From assembly GCA_963277665.1 (NCBI GenBank), contig OY728152.1, forward strand, positions 1,185,020,357 to 1,185,084,356: 64,000 nucleotides of DNA. Direction: 5' to 3'. The first letter of the stretch is position 1. The number at the start of each line of letters is the position of its first letter. The translations under genes were made by a program, and so were the position numbers. Shown here piece after piece: positions 1 through 11,446 of the stretch. This stretch comes from Viscum album (lineage: Eukaryota; Streptophyta; Magnoliopsida; Santalales; Viscaceae). The notes under the pieces were generated by a model that saw only the letters and a list, made by a program, of their open reading frames with translations, had not been told where the DNA came from and made no database searches.

Positions 1-876
1 AATTCAACTTATATTTTTTGAATTATGTAAAATAGACATTAGTTTTGAATCCGGAATATCAAATATAACATAGTGTGAATTTTTGGTATTTTTCTGTGAA
101 ACATCATTTTTTTGATGAATACTGAAACCACTAACTGGTAGTTAAAAAACAGATTTTTCATTTAAATGAATCTTTACAACTTATATGATTTAATTTCTAA
201 AATCTAACATACATGGTTATCATTATGATGTAAAATGTGGTTCAATGGGATTAAAATTTTTTTTGGTGAATAGTAACTTTTAAGTTTTATTAATCGCGAT
301 TAAATGTAATTAGTGTAAGTTAAGTTAAATATAATGATATAATAATATGAAATTACCATTAAACATCTCCTAAAATTATTGTATAGGTCATGGCCGACCA
401 TCAAAATCCATGGGTCATCTTGACGACCCCATGGGGCCACTTGGGTAAGAAAATGACATTAATAGCTTTTTATTTAAGGTTAAAATAAAAATGTCACAAA
501 CATGTATTGGTTTACTAATGAAATTCTTACATGGGGATATAGAGGTCATATTTTTGACTATAAATATTCATTGAGAATATAAACATATTTCCTACATCAT
601 GGTATTTTTTGTATAATTTTTAGACATTAAATAAATAATTTTATTTATAACACCATGATGTTGCAGTGATTACCTCATTAATGAATGATTTAAATAATAT
701 TAGAATATAAGGTAAAATCTAACGCCTAAAATTATCAAAAACCTATTGGATGTGTGGATTTATAACCGTTATCACCTTATCCTAGAAATATATAATTTTG
801 GGACCTTTTGTTTCAGAAAATCATGTTATAATAAAGTATCTTTTCAAGACAATCTAAGAGTCCCCCTCCTCCCTCT

Positions 877-883
877 TATAAAA
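877..883 (+). promoter_or_regulatory. TATA box of LTR copy A
   Basis: TATAAAA lies in a pyrimidine-rich CCCTCTTATAAAAGGC context. The same word sits at the same offset in LTR copies B and C. It is the best candidate for the U3/R boundary promoter. A C-rich leader follows. Confidence 0.65.
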
Positions 884-1400
884 GGCACCACCTATACCCC
901 GATACCCACACCTCTCAAGCCTTTGGCTAGACCAAAATCTACTCATTTTATCTCACCACATCCATCTATTCATCCTAGAAGCCTTACCTTTGATATAAAT
1001 CTCTTCAAGATACCCATTTGGTTCAAACCAAAGGGCGTTACTCATTGTAAGGGTAATGTCCTATCTTATGTTCTTTTGTTTTATTTTTCGTCTCCAACAC
1101 CATAAACTATTTTCATTCCATTATTTTTTTACATCACTAGTATCTTAAATATACTAGTATATTGTTATGAGAAGGATTCTAGCTACACTTACACACACCT
1201 CCGTCTAATGGTTAAGGAATATACTGTTTCCGTTGTTGGTGAATTACTGCCTCACAAAATGATGATTGTTCAATCTTCTCCTACCACCACTCATGGTGGA
1301 AATTATGATGGTACTATATTTATTTACTATCTAAAATTATATATTTTATATTTAAAACATACCTTTATTCTTTTCATGTTGTGAAAATTCAATAATTTCA

Positions 1401-1428
1401 TTTGAGGAAGTGTGGACTACCGCCCCCT
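1401..1428 (+). other. Conserved LTR island 1 (GTGGACTACCGCCCCCT)
   Basis: A C-rich word in otherwise AT-rich LTR. It recurs at 7962-7989 and 14579-14606, and in the very diverged copy at 30312-30340, while flanking sequence there is largely unalignable. Function unknown. Confidence 0.6.
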
Positions 1429-1528
1429 GAAGTGATGTGACTCATTCATGCAATACATGGAATGTATAAAGAATGATATTAATTAACATATGTTACCTGT
1501 ATAACATATATATTATACTTTAATTATA

Positions 1529-1544
1529 ATATATATATATATAT
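1529..1544. repeat. AT dinucleotide microsatellite
   Basis: Short (AT)n run inside LTR copy A. Its length differs in copies B (near 8089) and C (14707-14724), as expected for slippage. Confidence 0.8.
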
Positions 1545-1595
1545 CTCTCTCATTTAGATTTAATTCTGTTAAATACGAAATAGAAATGAATGTAC

Positions 1596-1637
1596 TGTTC
1601 AAGCGAACGTACGGCTTACTATCTCCATGAATGGTGA
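1596..1637 (+). other. Conserved LTR island 2 (hairpin-forming), copy A
   Basis: Block with GTTCA-G, CGTACGGCTTA and CCATGAATGG words. It corresponds to the stem-loop block at 8151-8190 and 14772-14812. In this copy the stem is imperfect. Confidence 0.55.
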
Positions 1638-2040
1638 ATTTCATTTCTAAACTTTAAATTTTATGTAATATTATAAATTCAAGTATATACTGGATATATA
1701 TTATATCTACATCATGAATACAATTTTGGATATAATGGATATTTTACCACATGATCAACTTGTAATTATAAGAAGTTTATTTTCGACTCAAGTACCAATG
1801 ATCGACAAAACTGTCGTTATTAACCTAAATAATTACATAATGTTCATAACATGGTAATAGGGTATATAAATGTAATAATTAACTTGAAATTATTCAGGAA
1901 TATAATGAAACGAACAAGACAAGTCGGACTTGAGGTAATGGATCCTACCTCTCTCTTTCTTTTCAAGTAATCTATTTTATGTCATTTCATTTATGCACCA
2001 CATTATTATGTTGGATGATGTTATTTAATATTCAACATAC

Positions 2041-2540
2041 TATAATTTTAATATTATTATGATAAGATACCCCCTCCTACTCTAATCAATTCATTTTAAG
2101 AAACTTTATGTGGCGTCGTTAGACTGCTGAGTTTTCATAAGGGATTTTTCGTCTCACTTTAATTCCTGTGAGATTTTTTCTATATTTTCCACTATTTACA
2201 TTGAGTGGTGTATATACTGCAAATTATTCTACTATTTATGTAATATAATTTAATTTATGGGTATTTATATCTTCATTATATGACCCTTCTTTCAAGGGGT
2301 GTACATTTTTAATGATAGCCAAATCGGTAAGCGAACCTTTCACCCTCCTCATTTAAAAAGACTTCATTTTTTATAGGACTTTTAATATTATTATGATGGG
2401 ATATGTTAGTATATATCCTTATTGCAATAAAAGTTATTTTCAAGTGTTGAGATACCCCTTTTTATCTCTCATCATCTCATTTTCTAAATTCTAATGTGAC
2501 GTCGTTAGGCTTTCGAATTTCTATAAGGGAACTTCTTATC
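2041..2540 (+). repeat. Internal duplication within the LTR (two blocks about 385-405 bp apart)
   Basis: A block near 2060-2130 (GATACCCCCTCC, then a CGTCGTTAG word) is repeated in diverged form near 2450-2525 (GATACCCCTTTT, then CGTCGTTAGGCT). The pair is present in copy B (about 8657 and 9045) and copy C (about 15281 and 15666), so the duplication predates the array. The block resembles, in inverse orientation, the start of the - strand LTR near 38.4 kb. Confidence 0.55.
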
Positions 2541-4101
2541 CTAATTTCAATTATTTGGGTTATACCTCTACTTATTGTTTTTATTATTCCAAGATTATTT
2601 TTGGAATCTCTATGTTTTAATTTCCACAAAAATTTTAGTGGATATACTATTTATACACAAAATCATCTCATTGATAAATTGTTACATCATTTATACGAAC
2701 TTGTATGGGAAATTATAACTCAATATCATTCCATTGAGTTAAATACCTATGTAATTGGTTTTGTTTTTCCAAGAGTATGTGTGAATCACCTATTATTGTT
2801 TTAAACTTGATATCAACTTATATTGGGTGTATTTATTCATGTCACACATAATATTGGCATTGATTTAACCTTGCACTAATGACAGGATCATTGAATGGGA
2901 TTCTATCTCAATTTCTTTTCCTTGAGACACTTCTTGATGATAAGCACTTTTATTTTTTTTAAGTGTATATACATCCCCTTCGACATTCCATATACATATT
3001 ATGTCCATACTTCATTCATTTAAAAGTTTTTAAAATGGGAAACTTTCTATGTGGCTTATAATATAAATGTTCAAAATGGAAAAGGACTCTATTATTAAAA
3101 CATTGTATTATATGGTTTTAAAGATTTATTCTTTTAAACATTTATCACTGATGTCCATGTTTTAAAAATGGTTTTAATGATTTATTTATATCGACATGAA
3201 TTTTTTAAAACCCTTTAAAAAGTTTAGAAGTGGTATGGGACACTTTGATTCTAAAACCACTTTTAAATGTCTACTTTTAATATTTTCAAAGTATAAAGGG
3301 ATTTTTTCTCCCATAGAGTTTTAATGATTTTATTAAAAGTTTTTATTTATGATAATATCATGATGTGGTATCCTGTGATTGAAATGTGGAAATTTTATGT
3401 TTCTTTTATTGATGTTTTAAGTGTTATGATTATTTTATGGTTCTTGGACTATGTTTATGAAATCGGGTGGTTCCGTGATAAACTAATGGCGGGTGAGACT
3501 GATATAGTTCTCCAAAGCATTGTGTCACATGAAGGAGTTAAATGGTATGGTTTCTACGAATATATGTAGTGAATATACTGTGATGGGTACTCCAAATGTA
3601 ACCATGAGGGTTACTCGCAATGTAATGAATTCCCCAAGCTACCTTTATGTCTTATGATCTCGATGAGTTATTCATAAATCTTATGATTTCATGAGGTATA
3701 TTAATGTTCTTTTGTTTTATGAGTAATGTGTGTTTTCATTTTTTATTATATATAAATGGACTAAATTTTCCATTACATATTTTTATATCCCTTACTGAGC
3801 TTTCTGTGCTCATCCCATGTTTTTGAAATGTCTTCCCCAGGACTTAAAGTGGAATACGGTCAACGATGGGATCAAAGAAATTTCATGATGTCTAAAACAT
3901 GGAACTAGACATGACTCTTTTGTTCAAGAGTTTATATTTTGCGATAAAATTGGAAACTGAGTAGATGTGTCTACCTTGTAATCTTTGAGATGTAATAGTT
4001 ATGTCCTAATTCTCTAAAAATATTAACCTAAAAATATCCTCAATGTGAATTACTCATTAAATTCATGAATATGTATTGTACTAAGGTCATGTATTTATAG
4101 T

Positions 4102-4109
4102 TGGTATGA
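4102..4109 (+). other. Primer binding site, initiator-Met tRNA type (degenerate)
   Basis: TGGTATGA follows the LTR end after two bases. It matches the plant iMet PBS word TGGTATCA with one change. Copy B has the unmutated word at 10704. Confidence 0.5.
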
Positions 4110-4340
4110 AAGGTTGGTTTAGATAAAATTAGAGATTAGTGTGTTGTTTAAGTATAAGTGACAAGTTGTGTATAACCACAATGGTTATTATATTAAATAG
4201 AGTCATTGTTATATATGAATGTTTGAATGAGTTTGAGATAACGTGGATAATTATATCTTAGTATCTCTCTTCCTATTTAGTACATGATGATTTTGTTGAT
4301 ATACTCAGGCTGGCCTTTTTGGTTTTAGTAAATGGATTGA

Positions 4341-4568
4341 TCTAGCAGGCACCAAAGTGACAATGGGTTTGAAGGAAACTGTGGTGGTTCTCTGATTAAG
4401 AGACTGTATGAAATTGGGGATTCAATGAGAAATCTTGAGGTTACTCTAAACCAACTATCAGGAGTCATGATCAACCACTTGAACCATGGGGACTTCTCTA
4501 ATGCATCATGTATGAGAGAACTAACTCGATGTGGAAGTTTAGGTAATAATTATAAAGGAAACGATTAG
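4341..4568 (+). other. 75-codon open frame, unidentified product (copy 1)
   Basis: Open for 75 codons to a TAG at 4566. The only upstream ATG (4332) is followed by an in-frame TGA at 4338, so no usable start is seen. The predicted peptide has a polar, helix-prone middle (SLIKRLYEIGDSMRNLEVTL) and no motif I recognise. The copy at 10942-11169 has the same length and stop with no indel. I count 21 substitutions between the two, 19 of them replacement, so there is no sign of purifying selection since the copies split. It could be a gag relic, a captured fragment, or chance. Confidence 0.3.
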
Positions 4569-4726
4569 GGTTTATATGATCCTTCCTTTTGATGTAATTA
4601 TGGGTTACTATATGTTATGATAAAATATGAACGACATGAGATAAACTTGATGTTAAATTATTATATGGTAATTTTTGAATATTTTATCACTTTTTGGGGA
4701 ATGTTATAAGAATTATGTAGTTTTGG

Positions 4727-4845
4727 AAAAAGGGCAACCTGTAGACAGTGGGACAACCTGTCGCGTCGGATGAAACTGTGGGAATTGAACCCACAACAAA
4801 AGTGAGACAGGTATTTATCGCATACCACTGGACTACATGAAGTCC
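4727..4845 (-). ncRNA. tRNA-derived Pol III-like unit, antisense in internal region 1
   Basis: Read on the - strand, an A box TAGTCCAGTGG (4825-4835) is followed about 33 bp later by a B box GGTTCAATTCC inside a perfect five-pair T arm (GTGGG/CCCAC, 4778-4794). A TTTTT terminator-like run lies at 4727-4731. The predicted transcript is roughly 110-120 nt. No acceptor stem pairs, so this is not an intact tRNA gene; it resembles a SINE head. The second copy (11328-11446) keeps all three elements. Transcription is not shown. Confidence 0.5.
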
Positions 4846-5790
4846 CTAGTTAGTTTGACTAATTATTTTTAGTTATATTATCTTATTAATCTAGAATAAG
4901 ATTATTTTATGTTATCTATGTAAATTATTAAACTATCATGGAGGATATGTGATTTGGTTAATTACTTTTCAGTATGATATTTTAAGAGTAACTGATGATT
5001 GGAGATAAATGTTAAGGTTTATCTTGGAAGACAATGTGATTAAATAGTTCAGAGATTTGGGTATCAATATTAGTTATTATTTCCTTGAATAATTTTATGG
5101 ATAGATATTTATTGAATGGTCTTTGTTGAACTTTGGGTATTGTCTGACAAATTTAGGAGATTAAGAATAGATTTTTTTTATAATGGATTATCCTTTTTGG
5201 GAATTATCTGATCTTATACTAAAATTTTTTGTTTTGTTTTTGGTTAAGGACTAAAGACATGGGGAATATATAGTTCTTTTTTTTGTATTAGGTGATTCTC
5301 AAGAATTTGATTATAATACTCTTAATGTGAAGAAGTCTTTCTAAATACTCGTCTTTTGGAGAAAATATGAGTGTGTGTAAGAAATCTAGTAAAAGATGAA
5401 AGTCAACATGGCAAGTAATTATGTTTCATTATTATTTAGTTATGCTCATAAATAAATTTCTCAATGAAATGAAACATAAAACTAAAATGATTTCTGGTAA
5501 CTTTTCCTATTGGGGAATCAAATACCGTTTAACCCATCACATGTTTGTGATTTTCTGGTGGTTAACATTCTCCTAAACAGGTTTTCTATCACTCTCCATC
5601 CAAACATGACCATTTGTTTTTTCATCCAAATCCATGTTTTCATGGAATCCTATTATGGGTTAACTCATGTGACCTTTTTCCATCGCTTTCTCTATTTTAA
5701 TGTGATATTTATACCGACTCTTATTTCGATGTGGGACTTTCAATGATGTTTTAGAGCCCAATTTTAAAATTGCAAGGATGCATTTCCCAA

Positions 5791-5803
5791 AAGGGGGGAA
5801 GGA
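5791..5803 (+). other. Polypurine tract before LTR copy B
   Basis: AAGGGGGGAAGGA directly precedes the LTR start TGTAACACCCCC. This is the usual second-strand primer arrangement of LTR retroelements and fixes the element's orientation as +. Confidence 0.8.
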
Positions 5804-7415
5804 TGTAACACCCCCGGTAAATATAAAAAATGTAAATTTTAAATTTATCCATATTTTTGAATAACATTTTAATATTTATTTAATGGTCACTCTATGCTCG
5901 ATGGCATACCCAATGCGCAACAACGAGTTTCATGGAATTCTTACTTTGCACACTTGTAATAAAATAAAATAATTTAAAATGGTAGTTAATGCCTTGTCGT
6001 TGTAATGGTGGGAATGAACAGAACTAACTAAAAAATGATTATATATGTTTGTCAAATATTTTTACTTTTTTCCAATAAATGATAGAGGCTTAAAAATGAA
6101 TGAATCCAATTTTTAGCGTAAATATTCTAATCTTCTTTAAAAGGTCGATTAACTACTTTTTGATGACGAACCCTTTTTAAATACAATTTTTGACAATTTT
6201 ATATGTTATAATGGAGAAATAAAATCCTTATTTATAATCGGGACATCAAAATTTACTTTGTGTTTTTTTCAATATAGTTCATTTTTTATGAATAAATGAA
6301 AATTGATGCCTTTTAATTCAAAACCTCTTTTTAATATAATTTATTTATATTATTTGATAATCATTTTAATTGGTTATAAATTTCAATTAGAATATATTTT
6401 AACATTTAATCCAATGGTGGTCATTGGGATTAATTTCACTTTGAAATTGGACTTAAACTAGTGTCAATATTTTAAAAGATATTGTTTCATAAAAACAAGA
6501 TATTTGTTTTGACAACGGGAATTAATTTTTAAATTAATTAATGCAACTTATATGTTTTTAATTTTGTAAAATATATATCATTTTTGAATTCGGAATATCG
6601 AATATATCTTAGGGTGTATTTTTGGTATTTTTTTAAAAAACATCAATTTTTGATGAATAGTGAAACCACTAAGTGGTTGTTAAACAACATATTTTTCATT
6701 TAAATGAATCTTTACGACTTTTGTGATTTTAATTTCAAAAATTTGTCATACATGGTTGTAATTAAGATGTAAAATGTGGTTCAATGGGATTAAAATAATT
6801 TTTTGGTGAATAGCAACTTTAATGTTTTATTAATCGTGATTAAAGGTAATTAGTGTAATTTAAGGTAAATATAATAATATAATAATATGATATTACCTTT
6901 ACACGTGTCCTACACTTATTGGTAAGTCATGGACGACCATGAAAATACATGGGTAAACTTGGGGACCCCTTGGGACCGCATGGGTAAGAAAATGACATTA
7001 ATAACTTTTTATTTAAAGTTAAAATAAAAATGTCACAAAGATGTATTGTTTTACAAAAGAAATTTTTACATGGGGTTATACAAGTCATATTTTTTACTAT
7101 AAATATTCTTCATAAATCCAAAAAAATTAACTACATCATTTTAATTTTTTTATAATTTTTAGACATTAAATAAAAAAATTAATTTATGACACCATGATGA
7201 TGCATCGATAACCTCATTAATGAATGATTTAAATAAAATGAGAAGAAAAGGTCAATTCTAAGATATACACTTGTCAAAAACCTATTTTATGGGATGCCAT
7301 CGAACCCTTATCACCTTATCCTCGAAATATATAATTTTGGGACCTTTATTATCGAAAAATCATTTTATAATAAAGTAACTTTTCAAGACATTCCAAGAGT
7401 GCCCCTCCTCCCTCT

Positions 7416-7422
7416 TATAAAA
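7416..7422 (+). promoter_or_regulatory. TATA box of LTR copy B
   Basis: TATAAAA in the same CCCTCTTATAAAAGGC context as copies A and C, about 1.6 kb into the LTR. Confidence 0.65.
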
Positions 7423-7961
7423 GGCCCCCTCCTCTACCCCCTTAGCCACACCTTTCAACCCTTCGGCTAGACCATACACTCCTCATATTATCTCTCTGCA
7501 TCCCTATCTTCATCCTATAATCCTTACATTAGGCATAAAAATCTTCAATAAACCCTTTTGGTTCAAACCAAAGGGAGTTACCTGATTTAAAGGTAATGTC
7601 CTCTCTTATGTTCAGTTGTTTTATTTTGCATCTCCAACCCCCTTAACACTTTTTATTCTTTTCTTTTGTAACATACCCAGTATCATAAATATATTAGGAT
7701 TTAGTTTTGGGAAGGATTATAGCTACACTTACACACACCTTCGTCTAATGTTTAAAGAATATACTGTTTCGGTGGATGGCGAACTACTGCCTCACGAAAC
7801 GATTATTCTTCTATCTTATCCTACCACCTATCATGATGGACATTGTGGTGGAACTATTTTATTTATGATATATATTATATTTGTTTCCTGTCTAATATTA
7901 TTTATTTTACATTTAAAACATACGTTTATACTTTTCATGTTGTGCAAATGCGATAATTTCA

Positions 7962-7989
7962 TTTGAGGAATTGTGGACTACCACCCCCT
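7962..7989 (+). other. Conserved LTR island 1, copy B
   Basis: GTGGACTACCACCCCCT, one change from copy A. See 1401-1428 for its distribution. Confidence 0.6.
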
Positions 7990-8150
7990 CATGTGATGTG
8001 ACTCGTTCATGAAATACATTGAATGTATAAAGAATGAAATTAATGAAATTATGTGACCTATATAACATAAAAATTATACTGTAATTATAATATATATATC
8101 TCTCTCATTTAGTTTAAATTCCATTAAATATGAAATAGAAATGAGAGTAG

Positions 8151-8190
8151 CGTTCATGCGTACGTACGACTTACCATCTCCATGAACAGT
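8151..8190 (+). other. Conserved LTR island 2, copy B (7-bp stem)
   Basis: GTTCATG and CATGAAC form a perfect 7-bp inverted repeat around a loop of about 23 nt that contains CGTACGTACG. If it lies downstream of the TATA box at 7416 it would be transcribed, so an RNA structure is possible. Confidence 0.6.
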
Positions 8191-10703
8191 GCATTTCATT
8201 TCTTATCCTTAAATGATATGTACTATTATAAATGAAATTATATACTAGATATATATTATATATATTATATCTACATCATCAATATAATTCTGGATATAAT
8301 GGATAGTTTACCACATGAACAACTTGCAATTATAAGAAGTTTTTTTAACTCAAGTACCAATGATCGACAAAACGACCGTTATTAACATTAATAAATAGAA
8401 AATGTTCATAAAATGTTAATAAGTGATATAAAAGTAATAATGAACTTTAAAAAGGTTCTTAAGCAATTATAAATTAAGTCTTGTTTATTATTGAGGAATA
8501 TAATGAAACGAACAATACAAGTCGGACTTGAGGTAAGGGATCCTACCTCTCTCTTTCTTTTCAAGTAATATATTTTATGTCATTTCATTTTTGCTCCAAA
8601 TTATTTTGTTTGAGAATGTTATTTAACATTCACCATACTGTAATCATTATTTTCATATGATGAGATACCCCCTCTTACTCTCATCAAAGCATTTTAAGAA
8701 TTGTTAAGTGGCGCTGTTAGGCTACCATGTTTTCGTAAATGATTTTTCATCTCAGTTTTATTCTCGTGAGATTTATGCTAAATTTGCCACTATTTACATT
8801 GGGTGGTGTATGTACTGCCCATTATTCTACTATTTTTTTAATATACTATAATTTTTTGGTATTTACATCTTTATTGTATGACCCTTCATCCATGGTGTGT
8901 ACGTTTCAAAAGTTACCCAAATCGGCAATGGAGCTTTTCACCCTCCTCATTTAAAAAGACTTCTTCTTGTTTGGTTGTTTAATATCATTATAATGGGATA
9001 TGTTCTTATATATCATTATTTATGTAAATTTTATGTATAAGTAATGAGAGACCCTATTTTATCTTTCATTATCCCAATTTCTAAATTCTAATGTAACGTC
9101 GTTAGGCTGTCAAATTTCTGTAAGGGAACTTCTTAACCCAATTTCAATTTTTTGGGTTAAACTTGTATTTTTTTATTATTATTCCAAGATAATGTGTGGA
9201 ATATATATGTTGTAATTTCCAAAAACCTTTTGTGGATATAATATTTCTACACATCATCATCTCATTGAAAAATTCTTAGGTCATTTATATGAACTTGTAT
9301 GGGAAATTATAAATCAATATCATTCCATTGAGTTAAATACCTATGTCATTGGTTTTGTTTTTCCAATAGTATGTGTAAATGACCTCAGATTTTTTTACAA
9401 TTGATTTCCACATATATTGGGTGTATTTATTCTTTTCACACATAATTATGTAATTGATTTATTGTTGCACTAATGACATGATCTTTGAATGGGATTACGT
9501 ATCAATTTATCTTCCTTGATACACTTATTGATGGTATTCACTTTTATTCATTATAGAGTGTATATACAGACCCTTTGACATTCCATATCCATATTATGTC
9601 CATACTCATGTCATTTAAATTTTTTGAAAATGGACAACTTTCAAGTGCCTTATAATTTAAATGTTCAAAATATAAATGGACTCTTTTATTAAAACATTGT
9701 TTTAAATGGTTTTACAGATATATTCTTTTAAAAATTTATCATCCATGTCCATGTTTTAAAAATGTTATTTAGGATTTATTTATATGGACATGAATATTTT
9801 AAAACCCTTTCAAATGTTTCGAAGTGGTTTGGGACACTTTGATTCTAAAATCTCTTTTAAATGCCTTCATTTAATATTTTCAAAGAATACAGGGATTTTT
9901 TCTCCCATAGAGTTCTAATGAATTTATTAAATGTTTTTATTTATGATAATATCATGATGTGATCTCTTGTGATTGAAATGTGGACATTTTATGTTTCATT
10001 TATGCATTTTTTATGTGTTATGATTATGTTATGGATCTTGGGCAATGTTTATGAAATCGGGTGGTTCCGTGATAAACTAATGGTAGGTGAGCCCGATATA
10101 GTTCTACAATGCATTGTGAAACATGAAGGAGTTAAATGGTAAGGTTTCTCTGAATATATTTAGGGAATATACTGTGATGGGTACTCCAAACGTAACCATG
10201 AGGGTTACTCCCTATGTATTAATGTAATGAATTCCCCAAGCTACCTTTACGTCTTATGCTTTCTATGAGTTATTCATAAATATTGTGATTTCATGAGGTA
10301 TATTAAAGTGCTTTTGATTTATGAGTAATTTGTGTATTCAGTGATTATTATGTATACATGGACTAATTTTTCCTTTACATATTTTTATATCCATTACTGT
10401 GATTTTTGTACTCATCCCTTGTTTTTGAAATTTCCTCCACATGATATAAAGTGGAATACATTCAATGGTGGGATCAAGGAAATGTAATGATGTCTAAAAC
10501 ATGGAACTAGACATGACTCTTTTGTTCAAGTGTTTATATTTTGGGAAAAAATGCGAAACTGAGTAGATGTGTCTACCATGTAATCTTTGAGATGTAATAG
10601 TTATGTCCTAATTCTCTAAAACACTAAACCTGAAAAGATCCTCAATGTGAATTATTAATTTAATTAAATAATATTTATTGTACTAAGGTCGTGTCCTTAT
10701 ATT

Positions 10704-10711
10704 TGGTATCA
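10704..10711 (+). other. Primer binding site, initiator-Met tRNA type
   Basis: TGGTATCA lies two bases after the LTR end at 10701 and is identical to the first eight bases of the common plant iMet PBS. Matching beyond that is poor (ATGG instead of GAGC). Confidence 0.6.
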
Positions 10712-10941
10712 ATGGTTGGTATAGATAAATATAGAGTTAGAGTGTTGTTTATGAATAAGTGACAAGTTGTGTATAACTACAAAAGTTATTATATTAGATA
10801 GAGTCATTGTTATTTATGAAAATTTGAATGAGTTTGAGATAACTTGGATAATTATATCTTAGTATCTATCTTCCTATTTATTACATGATGATTTTGTTGA
10901 TATACTAACACTAACCTTTTTTATTATAGTAAATGTATTGA

Positions 10942-11169
10942 TCTAGATGGAACCAATGTGACAATGGGTTTGAAGGAAACTGTGTTGGTTCTCTGATTAA
11001 GAGACTGGATGAAATGGGGGATTCAATGAGAAATCTTGTGGTTATTCTAAACCAACTATCAGGAGTCATGATAAACCACTTGAACCTTGTGGACATCTCT
11101 AATGCATCATGTACGAGAGAACCAACTCGATCTGGATGTTCAAGTAATAATTATAAAGGTAACCATTAG
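10942..11169 (+). other. 75-codon open frame, unidentified product (copy 2)
   Basis: Same frame, length and TAG stop as 4341-4568. An in-frame TGA sits at 10939, just after the only upstream ATG at 10933, as in copy 1. The conserved stretch SLIKRLDEMGDSMRNL is seen here too. Only 2 of 21 differences from copy 1 are silent. Coding status is doubtful. Confidence 0.3.
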
Positions 11170-11327
11170 GGTTTATATGATCCTTAATTTTGAAGTAATT
11201 ATGGGTTACTATATGTTATGATAAAATATGAACGACATGAGATAAACTTGAGGTTAAATTATGTTATGGTAATTTTTGAATATTTTATCACTTTTTGGGG
11301 AATGTTATAAGAATTATCTAGTTCTGG

Positions 11328-11446
11328 AAAAAGGACAACCCATAGACCGTGGGACAACCTTCCTCATCGGACGAAGCTGTGAGAATCGAACCCACATCCA
11401 AAGTGAGACTGTTATTTATCACCTACCACTGGACTACATGAAGTCC
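11328..11446 (-). ncRNA. tRNA-derived Pol III-like unit, antisense in internal region 2
   Basis: On the - strand: A box TAGTCCAGTGG (11426-11436), B box GGTTCGATTCT (11382-11392) in a perfect T arm (GTGGG/CTCAC with one G-T wobble), and a TTTTT run at 11328-11332. Spacing equals that of copy 1. The acceptor stem is absent. The open frame reading through it on the + strand is a shadow. Confidence 0.5.

Larger units (their letters stand above)
1..4099 (+). repeat. Large-LTR element, LTR copy A (5' truncated by window)
   Basis: Base 1 corresponds to about 6540 in LTR copy B, so roughly the first 730 bp are missing. The copy contains the TATA box at 877, the conserved islands at 1401 and 1596, an AT microsatellite at 1529-1544 and the internal duplicated blocks near 2041 and 2446. 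It ends TTATA at 4099. TTATA is probably a C-to-T decay of TTACA, which would be the inverted complement of the TGTAA start. No coding sequence: small open frames in it are not shared by copies B and C. Confidence 0.8.
4100..5803 (+). other. Internal region 1 of the large-LTR element
   Basis: 1.70 kb between LTR copies A and B. It contains a primer-site-like word at its left edge, a 75-codon open frame (4341-4568), an antisense tRNA-like unit (4727-4845) and a polypurine tract at its right edge. No retroviral aspartic protease, RT, RNase H or integrase motif is visible in any frame. Confidence 0.7.
5804..10701 (+). repeat. Large-LTR element, LTR copy B (complete, 4898 bp)
   Basis: The only uninterrupted complete LTR. 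It starts TGTAACACCCCC after the PPT and ends TTATA before the PBS. It contains the TATA box at 7416, island 1 at 7962, island 2 at 8151 and the internal duplicated blocks at about 8657 and 9045. It also holds the unoccupied equivalent (near 9195) of the insertion site used in copy C. At 4.9 kb it is nearly three times the length of the internal region. No open frame in it is conserved in copies A and C. Confidence 0.82.

Noticed and set aside
746..1105. 119-residue + strand frame across the TATA box
   Set aside because: Spans promoter and leader of LTR copy A and is not conserved as a frame in copies B and C.
4727..4845. Functional tRNA gene
   Set aside because: T arm and promoter boxes are good, but the seven bases upstream and downstream do not pair as an acceptor stem and no convincing anticodon arm is seen. 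Kept as a tRNA-derived unit only.
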